From Tenrec ecaudatus (taxonomy: Eukaryota > Chordata > Mammalia > Afrosoricida > Tenrecidae), in contig NC_134541.1 of NCBI RefSeq assembly GCF_050624435.1, positions 100,622,805-100,686,804 on the forward strand: a stretch of 64,000 nt of DNA. Reading direction: 5' to 3'. The notes under the pieces are model-generated. The model was not told where the DNA came from, made no database searches, and saw only the letters and a list, made by a program, of their open reading frames with translations. Position numbers and translations under genes: made by a program. The first letter of the stretch is position 1. Each line of letters begins with the position of its first letter. Positions 38,301 through 50,300 of this stretch are shown here, one piece after another.

Positions 38301-41300
38301 CACCCATTTGTACAGTGATCATGTCAGGAAGGTGAGCATCATGGAATGCCAGTTTAATAGAACAAAGTGTTCTAGCCTTGAGGGAGTGCTTGAGTAGAGG
38401 TCTATGTCCATCTGCTACCTTAATACTAAATCTATAAATATATGCACATAGATCTATTTCCCCATCATCATATATAAATATGTTTACATATGCACGGGCC
38501 TATATTTAGACCTCTATAAATGCCCTTTGCCTCCTAGTTCTTTCCTCTGATTTTCCTCTTGTCCCCCTATCATGTTCAGCCTTCATTTGCCCTTGATCCT
38601 CTTGGTTACCTTGTCCTTGATTAAGCCCTACCATGCCTTCTACACCCTCCTCGCCATTGATTTTGGATCACTTGTTGCTCCCTTGTTCCTGGATTTGTTA
38701 ACACCCACTTTCTCCCCCCACCCCACCCCAAACTTCGGTCCTGTTGTTTTCTCTTCCAGATTGTTTATCCTGCCTATCTTTTCTAAATGGACCTGCAAAG
38801 ATAATAAATAATATACACAGAAAACAGGACAGCAAAACAAAACAACAACTACCACCACAATAAAACCAATGACAAAAAATAAAAGCTTGTAAATAGTTCA
38901 GGGTTTGTTTGTTGACCTTTAGGAGTGTTTTCTGGTCAAGTCTGATAGGATGCCACGCCCTGGCCCCAAAATCTATCTGTTCCCCTTGCTGTTCTGTTGC
39001 ACACTCTTAGTGTTTCCCCTCAGTGTGGTGGGGTCAGATCGGGTGCAATTTCTGCACTGTGTCTCCAGTGTTGTCCCCATAGCACTACGGGTCAGCGAGG
39101 GGCATCGTGTCTCATATGGAGCTGGCCCTATTGTCCTCTCTGTGCTTTGGCTGCTCTGAGCAGGAATATCATCCTCAGGCCTTGATGGGCCAGGATGTGT
39201 TCCACTCTCTCTCTCTCCCGTGTGCTCTGATCAGACATGTCCCTCTCCCTGAACTGTAGTTTCAGTGCTGTCCTCTGAAGTGAATTATTCTGTGGGGAGG
39301 GTGGCTGTCCAGGTAGCTGGCCCCTCAGTCTTTTCACTTTTTTTAGTCATCTTTTGTTTAACAAAGATTTTTTTTCCCAGGGGAGGGGGGGGTCCAATTT
39401 ATTTATTTTGTCTTTTGCTGTTTTGCGTTTGTTGTTATATTAAGTAATCTGTTGAATACTAGGCTTTTTATGGTTTGGATTTGCATGTTTAGGTCTTTGA
39501 TTCATTTTGAACATGGTTTGTGAGGAAGCATGGATCATATTTCATTTTTCTGCCCGTAGAAATTCAATTTTCCCAGTTTATCGAAGAGATTCTTCTTTCC
39601 CCACTTCTTGGCATCGTTGGAGTTGTCTCCTATGCACAAGCTATAAGGGTTTGTGTGTATTTCATAGACTTGATACAGATGTATATTTCATGCTACCAGG
39701 GTTAATTTACTCAAGGATCTCATGAAAGTATTCTATGGAATCTGAAAAAGGGCTGCTCTACTGACTTCTTGGACTAGAGCTTTACCAAGGGATAGTCTAG
39801 CACAGCAGTTCTCAAACTGGGTCGTGACCCCTTTGGGGGTCGAACAACCCTTTCACAAGGGTCGCCCAATTCATAATTGTGGCAAAATTACAGTTATGAA
39901 TTAGCAACGAAAATATATTTATGGTTGGGAGTCATCACAACATGAGGAACTGTATTAAAGAGTCACAGCATTAGGCAGGCTGAGAACCACTAGTCTAGAG
40001 AAATAAACTATTTTATTGCTCTTGTTTGTTGAGCAAATTCTTATAAACATGATCTTTGCTAGCTTGTAGGTTTCTTTTATAATATTTATGAAGAAACAGT
40101 TTACAAAACAAATCAAGAGAACAAATATATCATGAATAAACTTTTTTTTTAATTTCCCTGGTTTCTGTGAATATATTTTCAAGAACTGAAAAGCCCTGTG
40201 CCATTGAGTCAGCCCCACTTGGCATGAAACTGCTTATTGGGATCTCTGAGAATAGTAGATTGCACTCACTACCCTTTCTCCTGCAGAACAGCTGGTGGAC
40301 ATAAACCAATCATGCCTATGGCAATCCAGTGCTTAACCCACTGAGCCACCAGCCCCTTCCGTTAATGCCCCTTCCGTTAATGATTAGTTGGTGATGTTTT
40401 TATTAAAGAAAATGAAACAATAGCGTCTAGTTGAAAACTTGTAGTTGTTACTGATCTGAACTACTGGATTTTTGTTACATTTTAGCAACATATGTTTACA
40501 ATGTTTTAAACAATAAAAGGAAAGTCCATGTCAGGTTCCAATTTTTCATTATGGAATTTATTTCTATTTAAACAGCACCTGTGGAGCCTTCTCAAGAGGA
40601 ACAGCCACTGTTGTGTGAAGGTAATTTTCTATGATGTGATTCTTTAACAGCCTGATTGAAAAAACATGTTTGTGGTGGATAAAGCTGGCTTGTGCCTGGT
40701 AAATATACATTGTATTCTCGATTTCTTGTCTAGGTTCAAATTCAGCTGTTAGCATGGAACTGTCAGAAGCTGTTGGTAAGAAAATTTCTGACCTCATTAA
40801 TACAGTAAAATGAGACATGTCAATGTAAGCATTAATGCATTGTAGTGCCTGCAGTCAATTCTTTGCTACCAAGATCTAGAAAACAGCAAATTGGATATAA
40901 GCAAGTTTGTGGTAAGTTTAGTCAATGCAGAGATAATAGAATTACTTGGAAGATTGCTGCCAGGAACTTCAGTAATGGTATTCTGTCTTCCTTTTCTGTG
41001 AGTTTTACAAAGTTGGTTTATTGAAGTTACTTATACTTTTCCCTGGCTCGCCTTAAACTTTCCTTTTTCTTCCCCTGCCAGGGCATGGGGACAGTGGAAT
41101 AATTGGGCTGTTAGGAATGTTAGATCTCTTGTTTACATTCTGTTTGTCCTGATGAAAATGAGGCATTAATTACTCAGATAGCAATCTCTCGGTCTCTGAG
41201 TCAGAGCTCTCTTATGTCAGCAAGTAATCCAGCTTGAAAGCCATTAGCCATTTCTGTTGAGAAAGAGATTTTCCAGCTTCCCTGTCACTGAACATGAAGA

Positions 41301-44300
41301 AATGGTGCCGAATGTGCCCAGTTCCATTGGGTGTTAAGAATAAGCCACAGGTTGTAAGGATACTAAATGAAAACGGCTTCTTTTAGTAGAGAATGGAGAA
41401 ACAGACATGTCTCCGGAAGAATCATGGGAACACAAAGAAGAGCTAAGTGAAGTGGAGCCAGGGCGTGGTTCCTTGGGTGATGGACGGCCGCCAGAGGAGA
41501 ATGCCCAAGAAATGATGGAGGAAGAAGAGGAAATGCCCAAACCAAAGTCTGTGGTGGCACCTCCTGGCGCTCCTAAAAAAGAGCATGTTAACGTCGTGTT
41601 CATCGGGCATGTCGGTAAGTTGCACGTATAGTGCCCGTGAGAAATGGCCAGTTCCTGGATGACTACAGCAAATAGCTGGTTTAGCTACAGGAGGATGTGT
41701 AGTGGAAACCAAACGGAATCTAAAAGGTCTTGGGTTGTTTTGAGGGGAGTAGAAAGACTCACATTTATTCTATGGAACTGCTTGTGGTTTCGAACTGCTG
41801 GCCTTACGGTTCACAAGACAACACAAAACCCATTCTACCACCAGGGTTCCTTTTTTAGTAATACAAGGAGGTTTCAAAACAGTGGCTTTTGAAAGCATTT
41901 CCTGGGCCAGTTAAATTCATCAAGGCAGAGAGGTCAGCTCAGAAAGGGCGGGACGTGGGGGGCAGCTATTTTGGAGGATCCCAAAGACATAATCTTCACA
42001 GGTCTTATTGTTCCCCCAAGTCAAAGAACATAGAAAAGGAACATGATTTTGAAGGTGCCCAGACTGCTGTAAGAGTACCAAATTCTTTGGGGAAAGGTTG
42101 AGAGATGGGAACATTACCTGTAGAAGTGTGTAGACCTAGATGAGACCATGTGGAGGAACACTAGCTTTTACATTTTGATGGTTTTGTTTAATAATGGTTT
42201 CTGTGGTTTTGTAGCGATAGTTTTTTACTTAGCTTCATGTAGGAGGGTTTTTTAAATTGTTTTTAACATTTGGTTTTCATGTTGTTAATTTTAGATGCTG
42301 GCAAGTCGACCATTGGAGGACAAATAATGTAAGTATCTTGTTAACCCTTTCACGACAGTGAAAAAATTAAGATTTTTATTACTTTTTTTTAAATTAATGG
42401 AATGCATGCTGTATTATTGAGTGTTTAAACTTTTAGTAAGTGATAAGAATTTTGAGAAAATCTATGTGAGAACCTGGGAGGAAGGACTATGTGGCACACA
42501 TATGTCTCCCTTGGAGTTAGAATTCTATGGGATACGTGAGAGGCTTTAAAAGTTTCGTGGAAAAAATGGAATGGAAAGATAATGACATTCTTCCACAAGC
42601 TTTTTGAAGCCCCCTGGTGTGTTCCTTGGGACTCGGCATCACCTTCTAAATCCTTGGCAAGTGTATTCCATGATTGACACTGGAAAATGCAGTCTTAGTA
42701 CAAAAGAGGCATTGTTGCGGAAAACACAACTTCAAAATAACGAACAGGAATTTAGAAATGGGCGGCCTAGAAGGCTTATCTTGTGCACAAAGCCAGCAAA
42801 GAACAGTGTCATGCGTTCACACTACAAGGGTCCACAGGCCCATTGCTGCCCATCTCTTGCATCTCAACCACTTGTCAGGGATGTAGGGCTTCCCCATAAA
42901 CCTGATAGGCAGAAAACATGGAGGGGAGCTCTGTAAAGGAAAGACCTTCAAAGAGCTCATGAAAAATGGAATTTTCTGACATGAAGCCCTCGTGTATGCC
43001 ATAGAGGTCCGTCTAACCAACCAAATGCTAGTGAGTTAATGATTCATTGGTTTTCAGGCCTTGTTAAGCATTGACATAAAGGAGCTAAGACAAGTTAAAA
43101 TATGGTACTCTTTAAGGGGGGAGGCTGACTTAAGTCATTTTTGCCATGTGATGATTCTTAACTGTTAGTTGCATTTTAGGGTTTCCCAAAAATTGTTTTG
43201 TTCTCACTGTCTGACTCTTGTGGAACAAGAATTATTTCTGAAAGCTGTCTTTTATGTTTTACGAAAACAAACAAAAACCCACCAGCTTGGTTACAAGAAA
43301 TATTAGTCTGCTTGGAATGTTTTTTACTTGAAAGCTGTGATCCAGCTCTTGAATCTAATTGAGGGGTGGGCTTCTCAACCCCTGCCCATTTATCAGCTCT
43401 TAAATATATATAGATATAACCAGACTAGTAATCTGGCTAACAAACTAAAATCAATTTTTATCATTTATTGAAGCTGCCAAGGTGTGAAAATGGCGTTTAA
43501 TGATGGACGGTAGTATCAGAAAATCTGTACTTCAAAGGCCCTAAATTTCCATTCGATCTATACTCTAAACCAGACCTAGTTCATAGACTTGGTCATTGGA
43601 GCCGTGCTTGCTTAAGTAATCTCAGTTGTGATCTTGCCAGTTCCTCCTGAAAATGCCTCTAATGGAGGCCTTCAACCATGGATAGACATGGAGGGTCCAC
43701 TAGGCGGTGTGTTTTATGGGAATGATGGTGACAGGGCAGTCTTCATTGGCATCTCCTGGGTTCTATACTCACAAGCTTCAGGGCACCGCTGTGTGGGTGA
43801 CTACATGAGACCACAGAGAGGAGAACCCAAGGCAGGGCTGCTGTAACTAGGATAGGGTTGAAGTTCAATAGTAAGACTTCATTGTCTGGAAAAACTTTGT
43901 TCTATACCTGCCCCCATTGTTATAGCATTTTGATTTATTTTAAAAACTGACAATTTCGACTTAAAAAAAGCTTTCGGAAATACTGGTTTCCATATATCCT
44001 TTATTCTGCTTGCCCTAGTGTTAACATATTTCATTAAAACTGGGTTCATTTAAAAATAATAAAAAACCAAAACTAGGTCATTGGCATTGGTGCTGCAACA
44101 CTATGACTTCAGCTGTGAACTGTATTTGAACCTGAGTTTTGACTCTGCCTTTTTTTCTCTTCCAGAATCCCATGTTGCATTTAGCTGTTGTGTCTCTTTA
44201 GTTCCTTTAATCTGTGACTTATCTTTTCACAACTTTGATAGTTTTGACGTTGTTTATGGACGGACCCCTTGTTGGGTAGTAGGATGATTATGCACTGGGT

Positions 44301-47300
44301 TGCTAACTGAAAGGCCAGCAGTTTGAAACCACAAGCCACTCCAAGGGGAAAGAGGAGGCTTTCTACTCCCACAAAGAGTTAAAGTCTTTTAAAATTTGCG
44401 AAGGCAGTTGTACCCTGTTCCACAGTGTTGTTATGAATTGGAATTAACTCGATGGCAGGCAGTGAGTTTGTTTTTGGTGGTGTAATGGGTTTTTCGTTCT
44501 TTTTGGCTTGGTGATATAGTGGGTTACACTTTGAATTACTTAACTGCATGGTCAGCAGTTGGAACCCACCAGTCACTTTGTAGGACAAAAATGAGGCTGT
44601 CTGCTCCCATAAAGAATTACAGCCTCAGGAGGCCAAAGGGGTGGGGGAATGGCAGGGGGGCAAGCAATTCCACTCCATGGAATAAGATCACTATGCATTT
44701 GGATTGGCTTGATGGCAGCCGGTTGTTGGGAGGCTAAGTTCGTTTCAAGAATGTCCTTCAATTTGGCATTGAGTAATGTTTCTTGCAGTTAGATCAAGGT
44801 TGTGTATTTGAGGGAAGAAAACTGTAAGGAGCTGTGTCCTTGTCTTCTGTCAAGGGTACATGGTGGTAGAATTGGGATCATGATAGGGGGGTGGGGCTGG
44901 GGGAATAAGCATTTAGGTAATAATGGAAAGTTGTGCTTCATTGTTGCTACACTGCACCCTGACCCTTCCATAAGGGGATGTTCAGTTGCCTTCAGATGGG
45001 CTTTGGGTCCCCACTCCATATTCCCCCCTCATTCACAATGATACGAATTTTTGTTCAATGCCTGAAACAATCCCATTTGACACCTCATGATCACTCAGCC
45101 TAGTGTGCTTCTTCCAGGTGGGCTTTGTTGCTTCTGTGCTAGATGGCCACTTGTTTACCTTAAGACTTTAGAACTCCAGACGCTATATCTTTTCATAGCT
45201 GGGCACCATCAGCTTTCTTCACATTTGCTTACGTACCCACTTTGTCTTCAGAGATAGTGTTGGGAAGGTGAGCATCATGGAATGCCAGTTTAATAGAACA
45301 AAGTATTATTACATTGAGGGAGTGCTTGAGTGGAGGCCCAAAGTTCGTCTGCTACCTTAATACTAAACGTATAAATATATGCACATAAATCTATTTCCCC
45401 ATCCTCATATATAAATATATTTACATATGTACATGCCTTTATTTAGACCTCTATCTATGCCCTTTGCCTCCTAGTTCTTTCCTCTATTTCCTTTCCTCTT
45501 GCCCACTTTCATGCTCAGCGGTCATTTGGGTTTCAGTAATTCCTCTTGGTTACATTACCCTTGATCACGCCCTACCAGGCCTCCTACACCCTCCTCACCA
45601 CTAATTTGAATCACTTGTTGCTCCCTGGTCCCTGGGTTTGTTAATACCACTTCCTTTCCCCCCACCTCCCCCTTTTCCATGTCCACCACGGAACCGTCAG
45701 TCCCATTGTTTTCTCCTCCAAATTGGTCGTCCAGCCTATTTTACTTAAACAGACCTGCGAAGATAATAACATGCACAGAAACAAGACAGAGCAAAACCAA
45801 GCAACAAAAGAAAACAAAGCAACAACAAAAATCCAATTACAAAAAAAACCACAACTACAACATAAAAGAAAGCTTGTAATTAGTTCAAAGACTGTTTGTT
45901 GGCCTTTAGGAGTGTTTTCCGGTTGAGTCTGATGGGGTGCCAAGCCTTGGCCCCAAAGCCTATTTTTGGTACTCCCTGGGGACTTCATTGCCATGTCCCT
46001 CTCCCTGAGCTGCAGCTTCAGTGCCATCCTCTGAAATAAATTCTTCTTGGGGGAGGGGCAGCTGTCCATGTAGTTGGGATAAGGGCCGGCCCCTCAAACT
46101 TCTCCACTGGTTCCCTACTTCATGCTGGCATGTTACATTCACATCTTGGAGCACCGGATTGAAGTTTGGTCCCTCTTTACCTGTGGAGATATAAACAAAT
46201 ACCCTTCCCTTTGGTGGGTTAATGTCATGTTACCCCGCTACCCATTTCTCTTTTTCCTTACCCCCACCCCCCTCCATTTTAGTTGGCTACCATATGTTTC
46301 CCTGGATTTGGTCTGGCCCCTGTCATACTACCTGGTCCTCGCCCCAGGAATGTTTGTATACAGCTTTTTCCCTATGTCCCTTTTTTAAGCTTACCTCAGA
46401 GGACTCATGTTGTATTTGCCCTTTTGTGCTTGGCTTACTTCACTTAGCATGATTTCCTCCAGTTTTTCCCATGTGGTGATGTGCTTCATGTGTTCATCAC
46501 TGCTTTTTAGCGATGTGTAATATTCCATTGTATGTATGTACCAGTTTTTTAATCCACTCGTCAGTTGATGGAAATTTGGGTTGTTTCTAACTCCTAGCAA
46601 TTGTGAACTGCCGTGATGAACATTGGAGGCCCTGGCCGTGGTTTGTTTCTTGTCTCTTCTGGGTATACGCCCAGTAGAGGGGTTGCTGGGTCGTATGGTA
46701 GCTCGACTTCCATCTGTTTTAGATATCGCCAGATCGATTTCCATAGAGGAGATGTTTTTGAGACCGCAAATACCCATTTTCCCCAAACTTTCATCTATGA
46801 ATTTAGCATCCACTGCTGGTATAGACACCATTAAAAATACTTATATTCTTCAGTTGAAATTTCCTTTGAAAGCTTTAAAATTTTCCTGACCTCACTGAAT
46901 AGTTTGTGTTTCCTTCATTATTTTTTGTGTCTTTAACTTTTTCAGGTATTTAACCGGAATGGTTGACAAAAGGACACTTGAGAAATATGAACGAGAAGCT
47001 AAAGAGAAAAACAGAGAAACTTGGTAAACGTCTTTGACAATGTAAATGTATTTTAAGGAAAGCCTTGCTTCTGTAATGCTTCTGCAGTCGATTGAACTAT
47101 ACGTTCTTGAGATCTGAGATGGTTTGACAAGGAAAAGCTCCCCACCATAGAAAGTATGAAAAAGAACCAGGTTGATGGGGATCGTGTGTAATCACTAAAA
47201 TTATATTTAAAAATGTATGATAACCAGAAGTCAAACTTGTTACAGGGGTGGTGGGGCAGAACATAATTCAGTCCTAAATACAATTATGATCATTAACTGA

Positions 47301-50300
47301 AGAAAAAGAAAATGCAATGTAAAAGAAAGGGCCGGCTTTGTTCTGCTTTCTAACCTCATCTCCTTTTTTTTTTTTTAATAGCACACCCTTTCAGATGGGC
47401 ACGTTTGATGGGCTTTTTGTTTTTAATGTGAAAATTAATGCTAATCGGTGTTGCCTTATTTTTTTATAAGTCAAATAACCTTTTATGTTTGTGAACATGT
47501 ACATAACAAAACACACATCTCAACAAATTCTACATGTACAATTCAGTGACATTGATTGTCGTCATCAAGTGACCCTATGGGAGCCTTATTTTTTTTAAAG
47601 AGGATTATATGCTACAAAATTTAGATGATGGTGTAATCTGAATAAATGTTTATTGTAAAGGAGTGCTCACCTGCCTGCATGAGTTAAGACATTGGGGTAA
47701 CTGCAAGGTTAGAGATTCAAGCCCATCAACTGCTAGGAGGGAGAAAGATACAGCTGTCTGCTCCTGTACAGATTTTCAGTCTGGGAAACTCCTTATGGGG
47801 GTGTTATGAGTCAGAGTCTACCCAATGACAATGATCTGGTTGTTTTGTTTTGTGCTGTTTAGGCTTGCATTCACATACACTCTTGGAAAACTTGCTTCTC
47901 TGTTCGTTCACAGGTGACATTGTATATTTTTGGACATTTTTTGTCCAGTTGTATTCATGAGTTATATGTGTGATAGACTGAAAGCTGGTTCTTACCATTT
48001 ATCCTTTTAACTGTAGACCAGTAGTTCTCAACCTTCCTAATGCCACGACCCTTTAATAAAATTCCTTGTGGTGTGGTGACCCCTTCAACCATATTATTAT
48101 TTTCATTGCTACTTCATAACTAATTTTGCTACTGTTATGAACTGGGCGACCCCTATGAAAGGGTCATTTGACACACCACCACCCCCCCCCCAAAGGGTCA
48201 CGGCCCACAGGTTGAGAACCCCTACTGTAGAAGAATATCTCTTAGCAATATTATTATCTTTAAATTCTTGCAGGTACTTATCTTGGGCCTTAGACACAAA
48301 CCAGGAAGAACGAGACAAGGGTAAAACTGTTGAAGTGGGTCGTGCCTATTTTGAAACAGAAAAGAAGCATTTCACAATTCTAGATGCTCCAGGTCACAAG
48401 AGTTTTGTTCCAAATATGATTGGTGGTGCTTCTCAAGCTGACTTGGCAGTGCTGGTAAGACAATCATTTTCACCCTATCATTGGTTAGAAGGCCCCACGT
48501 GAATCTAAAAGGTAGAATTCAGGTTGCAGGTAGCTGTAATAATGCTCGCACTCACAATCTGCCCTCTTGTCTCACGAAGAAAGCTAGGAAATCTTCATTG
48601 TATACTTAGAGGAGAGTGTTTCGATGTTTTTCTTTCTTTGCTTTCTAACCTGTTGTTGTTATCTCTCACTGTGTCAGAACAGCGGTTATGAGTTGGGCTG
48701 CTAACTAGGTCAACCATTTGAAACCACCAGTCACTCCAAGGGAGAAATATGAGGATTTCTACTTCTGTAAAGAGTCTTAGAAACTCACTGAGGCGGTTCT
48801 ACCCTGCCCTATCTGGTCGCTGAGTCAGATAGACCAGGTGACAGTGAGTTTGAGTGTCTACTAAATGCCAGACCCACCATTAAGTACTGTGGTTATAAAG
48901 ATGACAAGAAACTATCCTTTTGGGGGGCTCTCATCCTTTTGTGATTGTGACAGTGTCATGGCACTGGAGCTCCTTAGTGTGTGATTACAAAATCCCCAGG
49001 CATACCAGATCCCACCAAGTTGGGGGTGGGAATAAATGTTGACCAAAATGTTGAGCCACTTAGTGTTTGGTTTGTCATGTTGGCAAAAACACAGGTTGGA
49101 ATGTTGCATGTATTTTCTTGCAAAAAGTGTCTGGTGTGACTCAAAGGAAAGCTGTCTTATTGCTAGAAAGGCATTCTTGACTGGTAAGAATGACCTGTTT
49201 GATTTCCTGCAATAGGTGATCTCTGCCAGGAAAGGAGAATTTGAAACTGGATTTGAAAAGGGGGGACAGACAAGAGAACATGCCATGTTGGCAAAGACCG
49301 CTGGTGTGAAACACTTGATTGTACTCATTAATAAGATGGATGATCCCACAGTAAATTGGAGCAATGAGAGGTAGGTTTAGATGGGGTTTGCTGCTACCTG
49401 GTTTTTTGTTTGTTTTAGCAGGTAGGTTAGTGGATTGAAGGTTGGTATGTGGTATGCTTTTTCCCTGGGAGGTTTTTCTAACCTTTGAGTTTTTTAAATG
49501 ATGAAAACAGTTTAATTGCTTAGTGTTATAATTGGATTGTTTATATATATTCATAGATATGAGGAATGTAAAGAGAAACTAGTGCCATTCCTGAAGAAAG
49601 TTGGCTTCAATCCCAAAAAGGACATTCACTTTATGCCCTGCTCGGGACTGACAGGAGCAAATCTCAAGGAGCAATCAGATTTCTGTCCTTGGTACAGGTA
49701 AGTCGCTTTTGTCTTCTTTTTTTTTTAAAGTAATAAGAGACTGTCATATAGACTTTATCTGTTTTTTACCTGAGTTTTTTTGATGGATGTGTCCTATATG
49801 AGATATGTGATTAACACAGATTTCTTTCCATTCTGTGGGCTGCCTTTGCACTTTGTTGCTGGTGGCCGTTAATGCTCAAACCAGTTTAATTTGATAAAGT
49901 TTCAATGACTCATTTCTCTATGTGTGCTACATTTAAATCTTTGTCAGCTTTTATTTGGTGAGCTGTAAAGTCTGTGTCTAGGTTCCTTTTTTTTTTCTTT
50001 TGCCATTTGGACATTCATTTCTTTGTGTGCCAATTTTGAACGCACTCTTGCCTTGTTGAATTGTCCGTTGGCACCCTTGTTGGAAAGCAGGTGGCCATAA
50101 CATAGTTTATTACTGAATTCTTGATTGTACTCCTCCATCTCTGTACATCGAATGTTAAGCCAATACCACCAAGTCTTGACCGAGGTTGCTTTGTATTAAC
50201 TTTTGAAATACTCAAGTGTGAACTTTCTAGATTTGTTCTGTTTCAAGATAGTTCTGGCTCTCCTGGGTCCTTTTGAGTTCTATATGAGTTCTAGCATTAG

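Noticed and set aside
46391-46831. L1 ORF2 end as a functional protein
   Set aside because: Only the last roughly 140 residues exist; the endonuclease and RT domains are absent.
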